NCBI RefSeq assembly: GCF_013407855.1 | Contig: NZ_JACBZH010000001.1 | Location: 2,170,001-2,234,000, forward strand | Direction: 5' to 3' | DNA length: 64,000 nucleotides | Source: Actinopolymorpha rutila | GTDB lineage: Bacteria; Actinomycetota; Actinomycetes; Propionibacteriales; Actinopolymorphaceae | Shown here: one piece after another, positions 7,680-16,047 of the stretch | Position numbering within the stretch: position 1 is the stretch's first letter | Layout: every line of letters starts with the position of its first letter | Notes under the pieces: generated by a model | Told to the model about the DNA's origin: nothing | Databases searched by the model: none | The model's input: only the letters and a program-made list of their open reading frames with translations | Made by a program: the position numbers and the translations under genes

Positions 7680-9415
7680 GCGCGGCGTCGACGGTGCGGC
7701 CGCTCGACCCGCGGCTTCTGCGGTACGCCCGGGCGAGTGCGGTGTACGTCGGGCTGACCGCCGGGTTCGGTGCGGTGACCGCCGGCCTGGTGATCGCCCA
7801 GGCCACCTTGCTGGCCGACGTGATCAGCGGGGTGTTCGACGGTGCTTCCGGTGGGCGTGCAGGAGCGGGGGAGACGACGGGGTACGGATGGGCGCTTGCC
7901 CTGCTGGGGCTGGTCGTCACGGCCCGCGCCGGGCTCGCCTGGGGACAGGAGGTGGCCGCCCAGCGGTCGTCGGCCGCTGTCAAGGCGTCCTTGCGTCAGC
8001 GGATCACCGAGCATGTCGCCGAGCTCGGCCCGTCCTGGCTGGGCACCGAGCGCCGGGCCGCACTGACCACGCTGGTGACGTCCGGCCTGGACGCGCTGGA
8101 CGGCTACTTCGCGCGTTACCTGCCGCAACTCGTCCTTGCCACCATCGTCCCGGCCGCCGTCGTGGTGTGCCTGTTCACCGCCGACCCGCTGTCCGCGGTG
8201 ATCGTGGCGCTCACGCTGCCGCTGATCCCGGTCTTCATGGTCCTGGTGGGGCTGGCCACCCGAGCTCAGACCAGGCGACGGTGGCGGGCGCTGGCGGTGC
8301 TGGCGCACCACTTCGCCGACGTCGTCGCGGGCCTGCCCACGCTGAAGCTCTTCGGCCGGGCGAAGGCGCAGGCACGGGCGTTGCGCGAGGTGTCCGACGA
8401 GCACCGGCGGGAGTCGCTGGCCACCCTGCGGATCGCGTTCCTGTCCGCACTCGTCCTCGAACTCCTGGCCACCCTGTCGGTGGCGCTGGTCGCGGTCGGG
8501 ATCGGGCTGCGGCTGGTCGAGGGTGAGCTGGACCTGCGGACCGCCGTGCTGGTTCTGGTGCTGGCGCCGGAGGCCTATCTCCCGTTGCGGATGGTGGGTA
8601 CGCACTTCCACGCCAGTGCCGACGGGCTCGCCGCGGCGGAGGAGGCGTTCCGGGTGCTGGAGACGCCGCTGCCCGATCGCCCGGCGTCCGAGTCCTCGAT
8701 CGACCCGGGCAAGGTCCGGTTGACGGTACGCGACCTCGAGGTCCGCTATCCGGACCGTGACGCGCCGGCCCTTGCAGGGTTGACGATGACCGTACAGCCG
8801 GGGGAGACGGTGGCGGTCACCGGGCCGAGCGGTGCGGGCAAGTCCACCTTGCTGGCCGGCCTGCTCGGCTTCGTGACCCCGGCGTCCGGGCAGCTGCTCG
8901 CCGGTGGGTGCGACCTGGACCGCGTCGACCCGGTGGCCTGGCGGGCAGGCGTCGCCTGGGTACCCCAACGCCCTTACCTGCTGGCCGGCACGGTGGCCGG
9001 CAACGTCCGGCTCGGCGACCCGGAAGCCGACCGCAGCCAGGTCACGGCCGCCCTGGCCCGAGCCGGTGCCGCTGACCTGGACCCCGACCGGCCGGTGGGC
9101 GAACGCGGTGCGGGTCTGTCCGCCGGGCAGGTTCGCCGGGTCGCGCTCGCCCGCGCGCTGGCCCGGGTGGAGCGGCGGCTGGCGACCGGCCGTGGCTGCC
9201 TGTTGTTGCTGGACGAACCCACCGCCGGGCTGGATCCCGGAACCGAGGAGCAGGTGCGGGCCGAACTCGCCCGGCTGCGGACGTGCGGCGTCACCACGGT
9301 GGTGGTCACGCACCGGCCGACGCTCCTCCCACTTGCCGACCGGGTCGTGGAGGTACCTCTGCGACCGACCCCCACCTCGCGGCCCGGTCGCCCCTTCGCC
9401 GGAGCGCTCGCATGA
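7676..9415 (+). CDS. cydD: ABC exporter subunit CydD (heme/thiol exporter for bd oxidase assembly)
   Basis: A 579-aa half-transporter. CydDC moves thiols or haem across the membrane and is needed to assemble cytochrome bd. Six hydrophobic segments occupy about residues 20-330. The ATPase domain has Walker A GPSGAGKST near residue 383, signature LSAGQVRRVALARAL, Walker B LLLLDEPTAGLD and the H-loop VVVTHRP. The start ATG 7676 overlaps the cydB stop, and the next gene overlaps its own stop. The gene order cydABDC puts it with its substrate enzyme. The alternative upstream frame has no support. Confidence 0.95.
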   Translation: MSAASTVRPLDPRLLRYARASAVYVGLTAGFGAVTAGLVIAQATLLADVISGVFDGASGGRAGAGETTGYGWALALLGLVVTARAGLAWGQEVAAQRSSAAVKASLRQRITEHVAELGPSWLGTERRAALTTLVTSGLDALDGYFARYLPQLVLATIVPAAVVVCLFTADPLSAVIVALTLPLIPVFMVLVGLATRAQTRRRWRALAVLAHHFADVVAGLPTLKLFGRAKAQARALREVSDEHRRESLATLRIAFLSALVLELLATLSVALVAVGIGLRLVEGELDLRTAVLVLVLAPEAYLPLRMVGTHFHASADGLAAAEEAFRVLETPLPDRPASESSIDPGKVRLTVRDLEVRYPDRDAPALAGLTMTVQPGETVAVTGPSGAGKSTLLAGLLGFVTPASGQLLAGGCDLDRVDPVAWRAGVAWVPQRPYLLAGTVAGNVRLGDPEADRSQVTAALARAGAADLDPDRPVGERGAGLSAGQVRRVALARALARVERRLATGRGCLLLLDEPTAGLDPGTEEQVRAELARLRTCGVTTVVVTHRPTLLPLADRVVEVPLRPTPTSRPGRPFAGALA

Positions 9416-11166
9416 CCAGGACAGCTCGCATGACCGAGGGCCTCCGCGTGGCCAGGAGTTCTCGCCGGACCGGGGCTCGGCTCGTCCTCGCCGCGGCGGC
9501 GGGTGTCGCGGCGGCGGCCAGCGCCGTCGCCCTGCTGGCCACGTCGGCGTGGCTGATCTCCCGGGCAGCCCAGCATCCGCCGGTGCTGGTGCTGATGGTC
9601 GCGATCGTTGCCGTGCGCGCGTTCGGGCTCGGCCGGGGAGTTCTGCGCTACGTCGAACGACTCCTCGCGCACGACTCGGCGTACCGGCTGCTGGGTGCCG
9701 TCCGCGCCGACGCCTACCGCCGGCTGGAGCGGCTGGCTCCCGGCGGGCTGGCGGCGTTCCGCTCCGGTGACCTGCTCGCCCGGCTGGTCGCCGACGTGGA
9801 CGCGGTGCTGGACGTGATCCTGCGGGTGGCTCTGCCGGTGACGGCGGCCGGAATCACCGGGGCCGCCACGGCGGTGTTCCTCGGTCTGGTCCTTCCGGTT
9901 GCCGGGATGGCGACCGCGGGGGGCGTGGGACTGGCCCTGGTCGTGGTGCCGTGGCTGGTGGCCCGGTCCGGCCGGGCGGCCGAGCGTGCGGTCGCTCCCG
10001 AGCGCGGCCGGCTGGCCACCGCCACCACCGAACTCCTCGACGGGGCGCCGGACCTGCTGGCCTACGGCGCGACCGGCCCGGTACTGGACAACGTGCGTGC
10101 CAGTAGCGAACGGCTTCGGCGGGCCGAGCGCAGGTCGGCCTGGAGCGCCGGGCTCGGCTCGGCCGGGCTGGTGCTGGCGGTCGGAGCGGCCTGCTTGGTG
10201 GGGCTCGCCGCGGGGATAGCCGCGGTCGTCAGCGGCCGGCTGGACCCGGTGCTGCTGGCCGTGGTGGCGTTGGTCCCGCTGGCGCTGGCGGACGTGTTCG
10301 CCCCGATCCCGGCGGCGGCCCTCGGTGCGGCGCGAGCACGTCCGGCGCTGGCCCGGCTGGCACAGCTGCGGTCGGCGCCGGAGCCGGTGGCCGAACCCGA
10401 CCGGCCGCTGCCCCTGCCGCCCGGTCCGCACCACCTGCGGGTGGACGACCTCGCGGTGCGCTGGTCGCCGGACGCGCCGTGGGTGTTCACCGGTGTCAAC
10501 CTGGACCTGCCACCGGGCCGGCGGATCGCGGTGGTCGGGCCGAGCGGATGCGGCAAGAGCACGCTCGCCCAGGCGCTGGTGCGGTTCGTCGAGCCGGGCC
10601 GGGGCCGGATCAGCCTGGACGACGTGGACGTACGCCGGTTTGCCACCGACGACGTGCGTACGGTGGTCAGCCTGTGCGCCCAGGACGCGCACATCTTCGA
10701 CACCACCCTGGCCGAGAACGTCCGGCTGGCCAGGCCCGGTGCCGACGACGCCGACGTACGCCAGGCCCTGGAGCGGGCCCGGCTGCTGGATCGGCTGGAA
10801 TCGTTCCCAGCCGGCATCCACACCCGGGTCGGCGAACACGGCGAACGCTTGTCCGGCGGAGAACGCCAGCGGCTGGCGCTGGCCCGGTGCCTGCTGGCCG
10901 GTACGCCGGTGGTCGTGTTCGACGAGCCCACCGAGCACCTCGCGGAGCCGGACGCCACCGCACTCACCCGCGACCTGCTCACCGCCGCCGGTGACCGCAC
11001 GGTCGTCCTCGTCACCCACCGCGCGGTCCCCGCCGACCTGGTGGACGAGGTGCTGGACCTGCGCACCCACAGCGCATCCGGCGCGTTTCGCCTTGCTGGG
11101 GAGGCAGCAGCTTCGACGCCGGCCGTCAGCTCGGGTTCCGGGTCGCGGACCCTCGCCGTTCGGTGA
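9412..11166 (+). CDS. cydC: ABC exporter subunit CydC
   Basis: A 584-aa partner of CydD. Membrane segments run through about residues 20-300. The nucleotide-binding domain carries Walker A GPSGCGKST near residue 376, the Q-loop SLCAQDAHIFDTTLAENVRL, signature LSGGERQRLALARCL and Walker B VVVFDEPTEHL. Start ATG 9412 overlaps the cydD stop; ATG 9430 is an alternative. The last 41 bases overlap the convergent DHDPS-family gene on the opposite strand, so transcripts of the two genes can collide. Confidence 0.94.
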   Translation: MTRTARMTEGLRVARSSRRTGARLVLAAAAGVAAAASAVALLATSAWLISRAAQHPPVLVLMVAIVAVRAFGLGRGVLRYVERLLAHDSAYRLLGAVRADAYRRLERLAPGGLAAFRSGDLLARLVADVDAVLDVILRVALPVTAAGITGAATAVFLGLVLPVAGMATAGGVGLALVVVPWLVARSGRAAERAVAPERGRLATATTELLDGAPDLLAYGATGPVLDNVRASSERLRRAERRSAWSAGLGSAGLVLAVGAACLVGLAAGIAAVVSGRLDPVLLAVVALVPLALADVFAPIPAAALGAARARPALARLAQLRSAPEPVAEPDRPLPLPPGPHHLRVDDLAVRWSPDAPWVFTGVNLDLPPGRRIAVVGPSGCGKSTLAQALVRFVEPGRGRISLDDVDVRRFATDDVRTVVSLCAQDAHIFDTTLAENVRLARPGADDADVRQALERARLLDRLESFPAGIHTRVGEHGERLSGGERQRLALARCLLAGTPVVVFDEPTEHLAEPDATALTRDLLTAAGDRTVVLVTHRAVPADLVDEVLDLRTHSASGAFRLAGEAAASTPAVSSGSGSRTLAVR

Positions 11167-12106
11167 GCTGCCGGATGTGCTCGTACTCCCGCGCGGACGG
11201 CGGGTCGACGCCGACCCGCACCGGCCCGGCCGGCAACCCCAGCAGGTCCAGCGCGGCCTTCAGGCTCGCCACGCCACCGGACAGCGCGTGCACCACCGTG
11301 TCAACCTCGGCTTGCGCGCGCTTCTCGGCCGCGTCGTCGCCTGCCCGCACCGCGGCCGCCAGGTCCAGGAACGGTGCGGGGAAGGCCGTGGAGACACCCG
11401 AGACGACGCCCGTACCACCGACGCGGTGGACCCGGGCCAGGTCGATGTCCGCGCCGGAGTAGACCGCGAACTCCGCGGGCAAAGCCGCGCGGTAGGCGGC
11501 CACCGCGTCCACCGGCTGTCCGCTGACCTTCACCCCGGCCAGACCTGGGATCGTTGCCAGCTCGGCCAGGAGTTCCACGTCCACGCGGGTGTTGGTGAGG
11601 CTTTCGAAGAGGTACGCGTACACCGGCGCCCCGCCGGCCGCGTCGGCCACGGCACGGAAGTGGTCGAGCACCACCTGCCGGCTGGCCGGGTGGTAGTAGG
11701 GGGTGAGCGCGGCGAGTCTGCGCGCACCGAGGCCGACCGTCGCCCGGGTGAGCGCCACGGCCTGGTAGGTCGTCGCCGCCCCGACATGGGCGTAGACGTC
11801 ATCGGTGTTCGGCCAGACCTCCAGCGCGGCCTCGACGACGGCCAGGCGTTCGGCGTCGGACAACGCGACGAACTCGCCGTTCGTACCGGCGACCAGCACC
11901 CCGTCCACGCCGTAGGACGCGACGCGGGCCAGCAGGGTGCGAACTCCGGCGAGGTCGAGCGACCGGTCGGGACCGAACGGTGTCGGCGCCGCGATGATCA
12001 CCTGAAGTTCGGGCTGCGAGTCGGGCTGCGAGTCGGGCTGCGAGTCGGGCTGCGTGTCGGGCTGAGAGTTGGGCAAGGGGTGTCCGTTCCGTCGTCGTCG
12101 GGTCAT
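11126..12106 (-). CDS. Dihydrodipicolinate synthase/N-acetylneuraminate lyase family aldolase
   Basis: A 326-aa TIM-barrel class I aldolase of the DHDPS/NAL family. Visible motifs are the early PTPF, the AGTNGEF loop, PYYHPASRQ with the catalytic Tyr region, and GLAGVKVSG with the Schiff-base Lys. The substrate cannot be assigned. The isolated position argues for a catabolic keto-acid aldolase and not for lysine biosynthesis. The N-terminal 34 residues contain a QPDS repeat encoded by 12-bp tandem units. GTG at 12001 (minus strand) would skip that part and start close to the family's usual position, so the true start is uncertain. The 3' end overlaps cydC on the other strand. Confidence 0.85.
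   Translation of the reverse strand: MTRRRRNGHPLPNSQPDTQPDSQPDSQPDSQPELQVIIAAPTPFGPDRSLDLAGVRTLLARVASYGVDGVLVAGTNGEFVALSDAERLAVVEAALEVWPNTDDVYAHVGAATTYQAVALTRATVGLGARRLAALTPYYHPASRQVVLDHFRAVADAAGGAPVYAYLFESLTNTRVDVELLAELATIPGLAGVKVSGQPVDAVAAYRAALPAEFAVYSGADIDLARVHRVGGTGVVSGVSTAFPAPFLDLAAAVRAGDDAAEKRAQAEVDTVVHALSGGVASLKAALDLLGLPAGPVRVGVDPPSAREYEHIRQLTERRGSATRNPS
12011..12070 (-). repeat. Five 12-bp tandem units
   Basis: Three exact copies of GGGCTGCGAGTC are followed by two variants. Read on the minus strand they encode the QPDS/QPDT repeats at the N-terminus of the aldolase. The unit length keeps the frame, so slippage would change only the number of repeats. Confidence 0.85.
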
Positions 12107-12221
12107 CCTGCGTGGTCGTGCGCACTGGTCCGGTGACCGAGCCGGGTGGCCTCGCGTCCGATACCGGTCGTGCCCCGCTGCCTGGCCACACTGACGTCAC
12201 CGATCGTTCGTCGGCTGTCGG

Positions 12222-12256
12222 TAGGGTCCCAAGCGAGGTGTCCGGTAAGCGGACAC
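12222..12256 (+). promoter_or_regulatory. Putative promoter and leader dyad of the LLM oxidoreductase gene
   Basis: TAGGGT (12222-12227) fits a -10. It is followed by a perfect dyad GTGTCCG-GTAAG-CGGACAC (12238-12256), which would lie in the short 5' leader as a hairpin or operator. An AAGGGA ribosome site follows before the ATG at 12275. Confidence 0.4.
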
Positions 12257-12274
12257 GACGAAGGGACAGTTCGC

Positions 12275-13240
12275 ATGACCATGCGTTTCGGTGTGTTCGT
12301 ACCCCAAGGCTGGCGGATGGACCTGACCGAGATCTCCGATCCGGTCGAACAGTACGAAGCGATGACCGCCGTCGCCAAGGCCGCCGACGCGGGACCATGG
12401 GACTCGATCTGGGTCTACGACCACTTCCACACGGTGCCCGAGCCCACGCAGAACACCACGTTCGAGTGCTGGACGATCACCTCGACGCTGGTGCGCGACA
12501 CCCAGCGGGTCAACGTGGGCCAGATGGTCGGCTGCAACGGCTACCGCCACCCGGCGCTGTACGCCAAGATCGCCTCCACGGTCGACGTCGCGAGCCACGG
12601 CCGCCTCTACGCCGGCATCGGCGCGGGGTGGTACGAGCACGAGTGGAAGGCATACGGCTACGAGTGGCCGGAGCTGCGGGACCGGATGGGTGCGTTCCGT
12701 GAGGCCACCGAACTCATCTACAAGATGTGGACCGAGGACGCGCCGGTCTTCAACGGCAAGTACTACTCCATCGACAAGCCGTACAACGAGCCGAAGGGCG
12801 CGCGCAAGCCGCACCCGTCGTTCTGGATCGGCGGCGGCGGCGAGAAGGTCACGCTGAAGCTGGTCGCGAAGTACGGCGACGCGGCCAACATCGGTGGCGG
12901 TGACCCCGAGGCGTTCAAGCACAAGGCGTCGGTGCTCAAGGCGCACTGCGACAAGCTCGGCCGCGACTACGACTCGATCATCAAGTCGACCAGCCTGAAC
13001 GTGTTCCCGATCGAGGCCGGCGCCGACCCCGAGAAGGCGACCGCGAAGGCCCGTGGCCGGATGAGCTACGAGCAGTTCGCCGACGCCAACGTCGTGGGCA
13101 CCGCCGACGAGATCGCCGCGAAGGTCGAGGCGCTGGTCGAGGCCGGTTCGGACTACCTCATCACCTACATCCCTGGTGTGGCCTACGACCACGAGCCGCT
13201 GCAGCGGTTCGCCGACGAGGTCATCCCGCGCTTCAGCTGA
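12275..13240 (+). CDS. LLM-class F420-dependent oxidoreductase
   Basis: A 321-aa luciferase-like monooxygenase-fold protein, probably using reduced coenzyme F420. The beginning MRFGVFVPQGW, then YDHFHTVPEP, RLYAGIGAGWYEHEWKAYG and the IGGGGEKVTLKLVAKYGDA segment are typical of the actinobacterial F420 subgroup. ATG 12275 has AAGGGACAG upstream; a second ATG at 12281 is also possible. The substrate is unknown. A strong terminator hairpin follows, making this a single-gene transcript, divergent from the aldolase gene. Confidence 0.9.
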   Translation: MTMRFGVFVPQGWRMDLTEISDPVEQYEAMTAVAKAADAGPWDSIWVYDHFHTVPEPTQNTTFECWTITSTLVRDTQRVNVGQMVGCNGYRHPALYAKIASTVDVASHGRLYAGIGAGWYEHEWKAYGYEWPELRDRMGAFREATELIYKMWTEDAPVFNGKYYSIDKPYNEPKGARKPHPSFWIGGGGEKVTLKLVAKYGDAANIGGGDPEAFKHKASVLKAHCDKLGRDYDSIIKSTSLNVFPIEAGADPEKATAKARGRMSYEQFADANVVGTADEIAAKVEALVEAGSDYLITYIPGVAYDHEPLQRFADEVIPRFS

Positions 13241-13280
13241 GGCAGCGCACGGCGATCCACCGTGATCCGCCGTCATCGCT

Positions 13281-13318
13281 CGGGCCCGCTTCCTCCCACC
13301 GTGGAGGAGGCGGGCCCG
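13281..13318 (+). terminator. Strong terminator hairpin after the LLM gene
   Basis: A stem of about 16 bp begins CGGGCCCGCTTCCTCC and returns as GGAGGAGGCGGGCCCG around a CACCGT loop, with one G-T wobble. It lies 40 bases beyond the LLM stop and before the ogt gene. The following bases are not T-rich. Confidence 0.75.
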
Positions 13319-13407
13319 TTCGCGTCGCGGCGTTCGTCAGGGCACCGGCTCACCACGATGTCGGATTCCCGCCAGGATCTGATCGGGGGAAAGGTTAGGT
13401 TGACGGC

Positions 13408-13977
13408 ATGAGCACTTCCACCACTGCCACGCCGACCGCGGCGAGCGCGACGACCACCGCGGCCACGGCCCGGCCCGCGACGCCGGAAGCAGACCGGCGC
13501 ACCCACACGGTCGTCGACAGCCCGGTCGGGCCGCTCACGCTGGTCGCCACCGAGGGTGTGCTCGCCGGCCTCTACATGACCGACCAGCGGCACCGTCCCG
13601 GCCAGGAGACGTTCGGCGTCCCGGACCCGGACGGGTTCGAGGAGGTCACCGCGCAGCTGGAGGCGTACTTCGCCGGGCGGCTTCGTGAGTTCGACGTACC
13701 GCTCGCGCCGGTGGGCACGGAGTTCCAGCAGGAGGTGTGGGCCGGGCTGCGGGCCATTCCGTACGGCGAGACAAGAGGCTACGGCGAACTCGCCCGCGAG
13801 ATCGGCCGGCCGGCCGCGTCCAGAGCCGTCGGCCTGGCCAACGGCCGCAACCCGATCGGCATCATCGTGCCCTGCCACCGGGTCGTGGGCGCGTCCGGGA
13901 GCCTCACCGGCTACGGCGGCGGACTGGAACGCAAGCAGTTCCTGCTGGATCTCGAACGTCGGGTCCGCGCCGCCTGA
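13408..13977 (+). CDS. ogt: Methylated-DNA--protein-cysteine S-methyltransferase
   Basis: A 189-aa DNA repair protein that takes alkyl groups from O6-alkylguanine onto its own cysteine. The active site PCHRV lies in IGIIVPCHRVVGASG near residue 155. The helix-turn-helix region carries the arginine finger segment GRPAASRAVGLANGRNP. An Ala/Thr-rich extension of about 30 residues precedes the usual N-terminal domain. No adaptive-response (Ada) domain is attached, so this is the constitutive Ogt type. It is followed by a 37-bp perfect dyad. Confidence 0.95.
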   Translation: MSTSTTATPTAASATTTAATARPATPEADRRTHTVVDSPVGPLTLVATEGVLAGLYMTDQRHRPGQETFGVPDPDGFEEVTAQLEAYFAGRLREFDVPLAPVGTEFQQEVWAGLRAIPYGETRGYGELAREIGRPAASRAVGLANGRNPIGIIVPCHRVVGASGSLTGYGGGLERKQFLLDLERRVRAA

Positions 13978-14002
13978 GCCCGTCGCGGAGCCGAGCCGAT
14001 GA

Positions 14003-14039
14003 AGGAGGCGTAGTAGTTGCGATAACTACTACGCCTCCT
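14003..14039 (+). promoter_or_regulatory. 37-bp perfect dyad between ogt and the TrmB-like regulator
   Basis: Two 16-base arms, AGGAGGCGTAGTAGTT (14003-14018) and its exact complement (14024-14039), flank the loop GCGAT. TAGGCT (14041-14046) immediately after fits a -10 for a leaderless GTG at 14055. The dyad would then lie over the -35 region. It may be an operator for the regulator, a terminator for ogt, or both. Confidence 0.65.
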
Positions 14040-14054
14040 CTAGGCTCAGGGCAC

Positions 14055-14903
14055 GTGATCGACGAACTGGTGCGGGTGGGCTTCTCCTCGCAGGAGGCCC
14101 GGGTCTACGTCGCGGCGCTGCGGCAGCCGTCGGCGACCGGCTACGAGCTCGCCAAACTCGCCGGGCTGCAGCGCGCGAACGTCTACCAGGTGCTGGCCTC
14201 GCTGTCCGAACGCGGCGTCGTGGAGCAGGTCGGCGACGGACCCGCGCGGTTCCTCGCCCAGCCACCGGCCCAGGTGCTCGGGCGGATCAAGCACGAGACC
14301 GCCCGGCGGTGCGACGCGCTGGTCGCCGACCTGGCCGCGCTGTCCGGTCCGGCGCAGCCCACCGCGTTCTGGAGCCTGAAGGGCCGGGAGTCGGTGATCG
14401 AGCGCGCGGGTGCCCTGGTCGCCGACGCCCGCGACCGGGTCGCGGTGTGCCTGTGGGCCGACGACCTGGACTGGTTGGGCGAGCCGCTGCGCGCGGCTGC
14501 GCGGTCGGGCTGTCACGTGGTCGTCAACGTCTTCGGTGACGTGCCGGTGGACTTCGGCGAGGTCTATCGCCACGAGCCGCCCGCCAAGACCGTCGGCGGT
14601 CACCTCCTCACCCTCGCCGTGGACTCGACCACGGCCCTCATCGCGTCCCTGGACGAGCCCGCCGCGGCAGTGCACACCGAGCATCCCGCACTGCTGCGGG
14701 TGGTGGAGAAGCTCATTCGGGACGAGGCCTACCTCGCCGCCATCTACGACCAGCTCCGGCCGCAACTGGAGGAGACGTTCGGTCCGCACCTGGTCGACCT
14801 GCGGTCGAAGCTGCTCCCGGCCGAGCAGGCCAGCGCCCTGCTGTCGGTGGTCGGTTTCGGCGCGGACGCTCCTGTCGTGGAGGAGCTGCTCCCGCCGCAG
14901 TAG
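14055..14903 (+). CDS. TrmB-family transcriptional regulator
   Basis: A 282-aa regulator with an N-terminal winged helix of the TrmB type: VGFSSQEARVYVAALRQPS, then YELAKLAGLQRANVYQVLASL with the recognition helix. A coiled region and a C-terminal sensor-like domain (about residues 90-270) follow. TrmB proteins usually sense sugars or metabolites. GTG 14055 is chosen because the upstream frame overlaps ogt and because a -10-like TAGGCT sits 8 bases before it. The gene is followed by the PurA-like gene after 111 bp on the same strand, and the two may work together. The ligand is unknown. Confidence 0.85.
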   Translation: MIDELVRVGFSSQEARVYVAALRQPSATGYELAKLAGLQRANVYQVLASLSERGVVEQVGDGPARFLAQPPAQVLGRIKHETARRCDALVADLAALSGPAQPTAFWSLKGRESVIERAGALVADARDRVAVCLWADDLDWLGEPLRAAARSGCHVVVNVFGDVPVDFGEVYRHEPPAKTVGGHLLTLAVDSTTALIASLDEPAAAVHTEHPALLRVVEKLIRDEAYLAAIYDQLRPQLEETFGPHLVDLRSKLLPAEQASALLSVVGFGADAPVVEELLPPQ

Positions 14904-14960
14904 TGCGAGACCACCCGCTCCGGGTGGTGAGAACGTCAGTGCCTGCACGGCTCGAAGAAC

Positions 14961-14975
14961 CTTGCTGTGCAAGGA
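14961..14975 (+). other. Small hairpin before the PurA-like gene
   Basis: CCTTGC-TGT-GCAAGG forms a perfect 6-bp stem 40 bases before the start codon, enclosed by CGAAG (14954-14958) and CTTCG. It may be a leader hairpin or an operator half. No further support is visible. Confidence 0.3.
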
Positions 14976-15014
14976 AACCGTGTGCTTCGAACGTCTTGTA
15001 AAGGATGGGTTGAC

Positions 15015-16022
15015 ATGGGTGCGGTCGTCATCGTGGACGCGTTGTGGGGAGACTCCGGCAAGGGCAAGGTGTGTGCGCACCTCGCCGTCCGTGACAAGGC
15101 GCCGTTGGCAGTACGTGCGGGTGTCGGCACCAACGCCGGTGCGAGCGTGACACTGGACGACGGCACGCTCGTTCGCGCGCGGCAGCTTCCGACCGGGTGG
15201 ATCAACCCGGGTACGACCGTGGCGGTGGGGTCCGGCGTCCTCGTCGACCCGGCCGTGCTGGCAGGGGAGGTGGCGAGGTTCGGCCTCGCCGGTCGCGTAC
15301 TCGTGGACGGGCGCTGCGCGCTGATCGAGCCAGGGCACGTCGAGGCCGAACGTGCCGACGCGCACCTGGCCGCGACGGTCGGCTCGACCTGCACCGGCAA
15401 CGGCGCCGCCCGGGCGGACTTCGTGCTCCGCCGGGCCCGGCAGGCACGCGACGAGCCGGCCCTCGCGCCGTACGTCACCGACGTCGCCCGGCACGTGAAC
15501 GACGTGGCCCGCGACGGCCTGGTCCTCGTGGAGGGATCGCAGGGAGCCCTGCTGTCGTTGGCGTTCAGTGACGAGTACCCCTACACCACCTCCGGCAACT
15601 GCACCGCCGCCGCGGCGATGGACGACGTCGGCATGAACTGGCGGCTGGTGCAGGACGTGCTGATGGTGGTCAAGGCACTGCCGACCAGGGTCGGTGAGGG
15701 GCCGCTGCCGTACGAGCTCCCCGAGGAGGAGGTGCTGCGGCGCGGCATCGCGGAGTACGGCGTGGTCACCGGGCGGCCGCGGCGCAAGGCCGGCCGGCTG
15801 GACCGGGACCTCCTCGGCTACGCCGCGATGCTCAACGGGCCCACGCAGATCGCGTTGACGTTCTGCGACCACGTGGACCCGGCGATGCGCGGCTCCCGCG
15901 ACGCCGCGGCGATCACCGCACCGGTCCGGGAGTTGATCGAGCAGGTCGAACACGACACCGGCGCTCCGGTCGTGCTGCTGGACACCGGCCCGGGCCTGAG
16001 CGACATGATCGACCTCCGCTAG
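15015..16022 (+). CDS. Short archaeal-type adenylosuccinate synthetase homologue with altered active site
   Basis: A 335-aa GTP-dependent ligase-fold protein. It matches the short archaeal PurA form (about 340 aa) and not the 430-aa bacterial enzyme. The P-loop WGDSGKGK keeps the catalytic Asp. However, the motif NAGH, whose His is catalytic in PurA, reads NAGA here. The usual GTTGxG loop reads GSTCTGNG, and the Arg-rich GRRRR segment reads GRPRRKAGRLD. LVEGSQGALLSL, YPYTTSGNCTA and the final TGPGLSDMIDLR are retained. ATG 15015 is chosen for its AAGGATGGG ribosome site; ATG 14967 lies inside a hairpin. Housekeeping PurA is probably elsewhere. This one may join an amino acid to another nucleotide-like acceptor. 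Confidence 0.85.
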   Translation: MGAVVIVDALWGDSGKGKVCAHLAVRDKAPLAVRAGVGTNAGASVTLDDGTLVRARQLPTGWINPGTTVAVGSGVLVDPAVLAGEVARFGLAGRVLVDGRCALIEPGHVEAERADAHLAATVGSTCTGNGAARADFVLRRARQARDEPALAPYVTDVARHVNDVARDGLVLVEGSQGALLSLAFSDEYPYTTSGNCTAAAAMDDVGMNWRLVQDVLMVVKALPTRVGEGPLPYELPEEEVLRRGIAEYGVVTGRPRRKAGRLDRDLLGYAAMLNGPTQIALTFCDHVDPAMRGSRDAAAITAPVRELIEQVEHDTGAPVVLLDTGPGLSDMIDLR

Positions 16023-16047
16023 AGGCCTCGGCTGCGGCCGCGGCTTG

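Noticed and set aside
15015..16022. Assignment of the PurA-like protein as phage PurZ
   Set aside because: The P-loop Asp is retained, there is no phage context, and no aminoadenine pathway partners are nearby.
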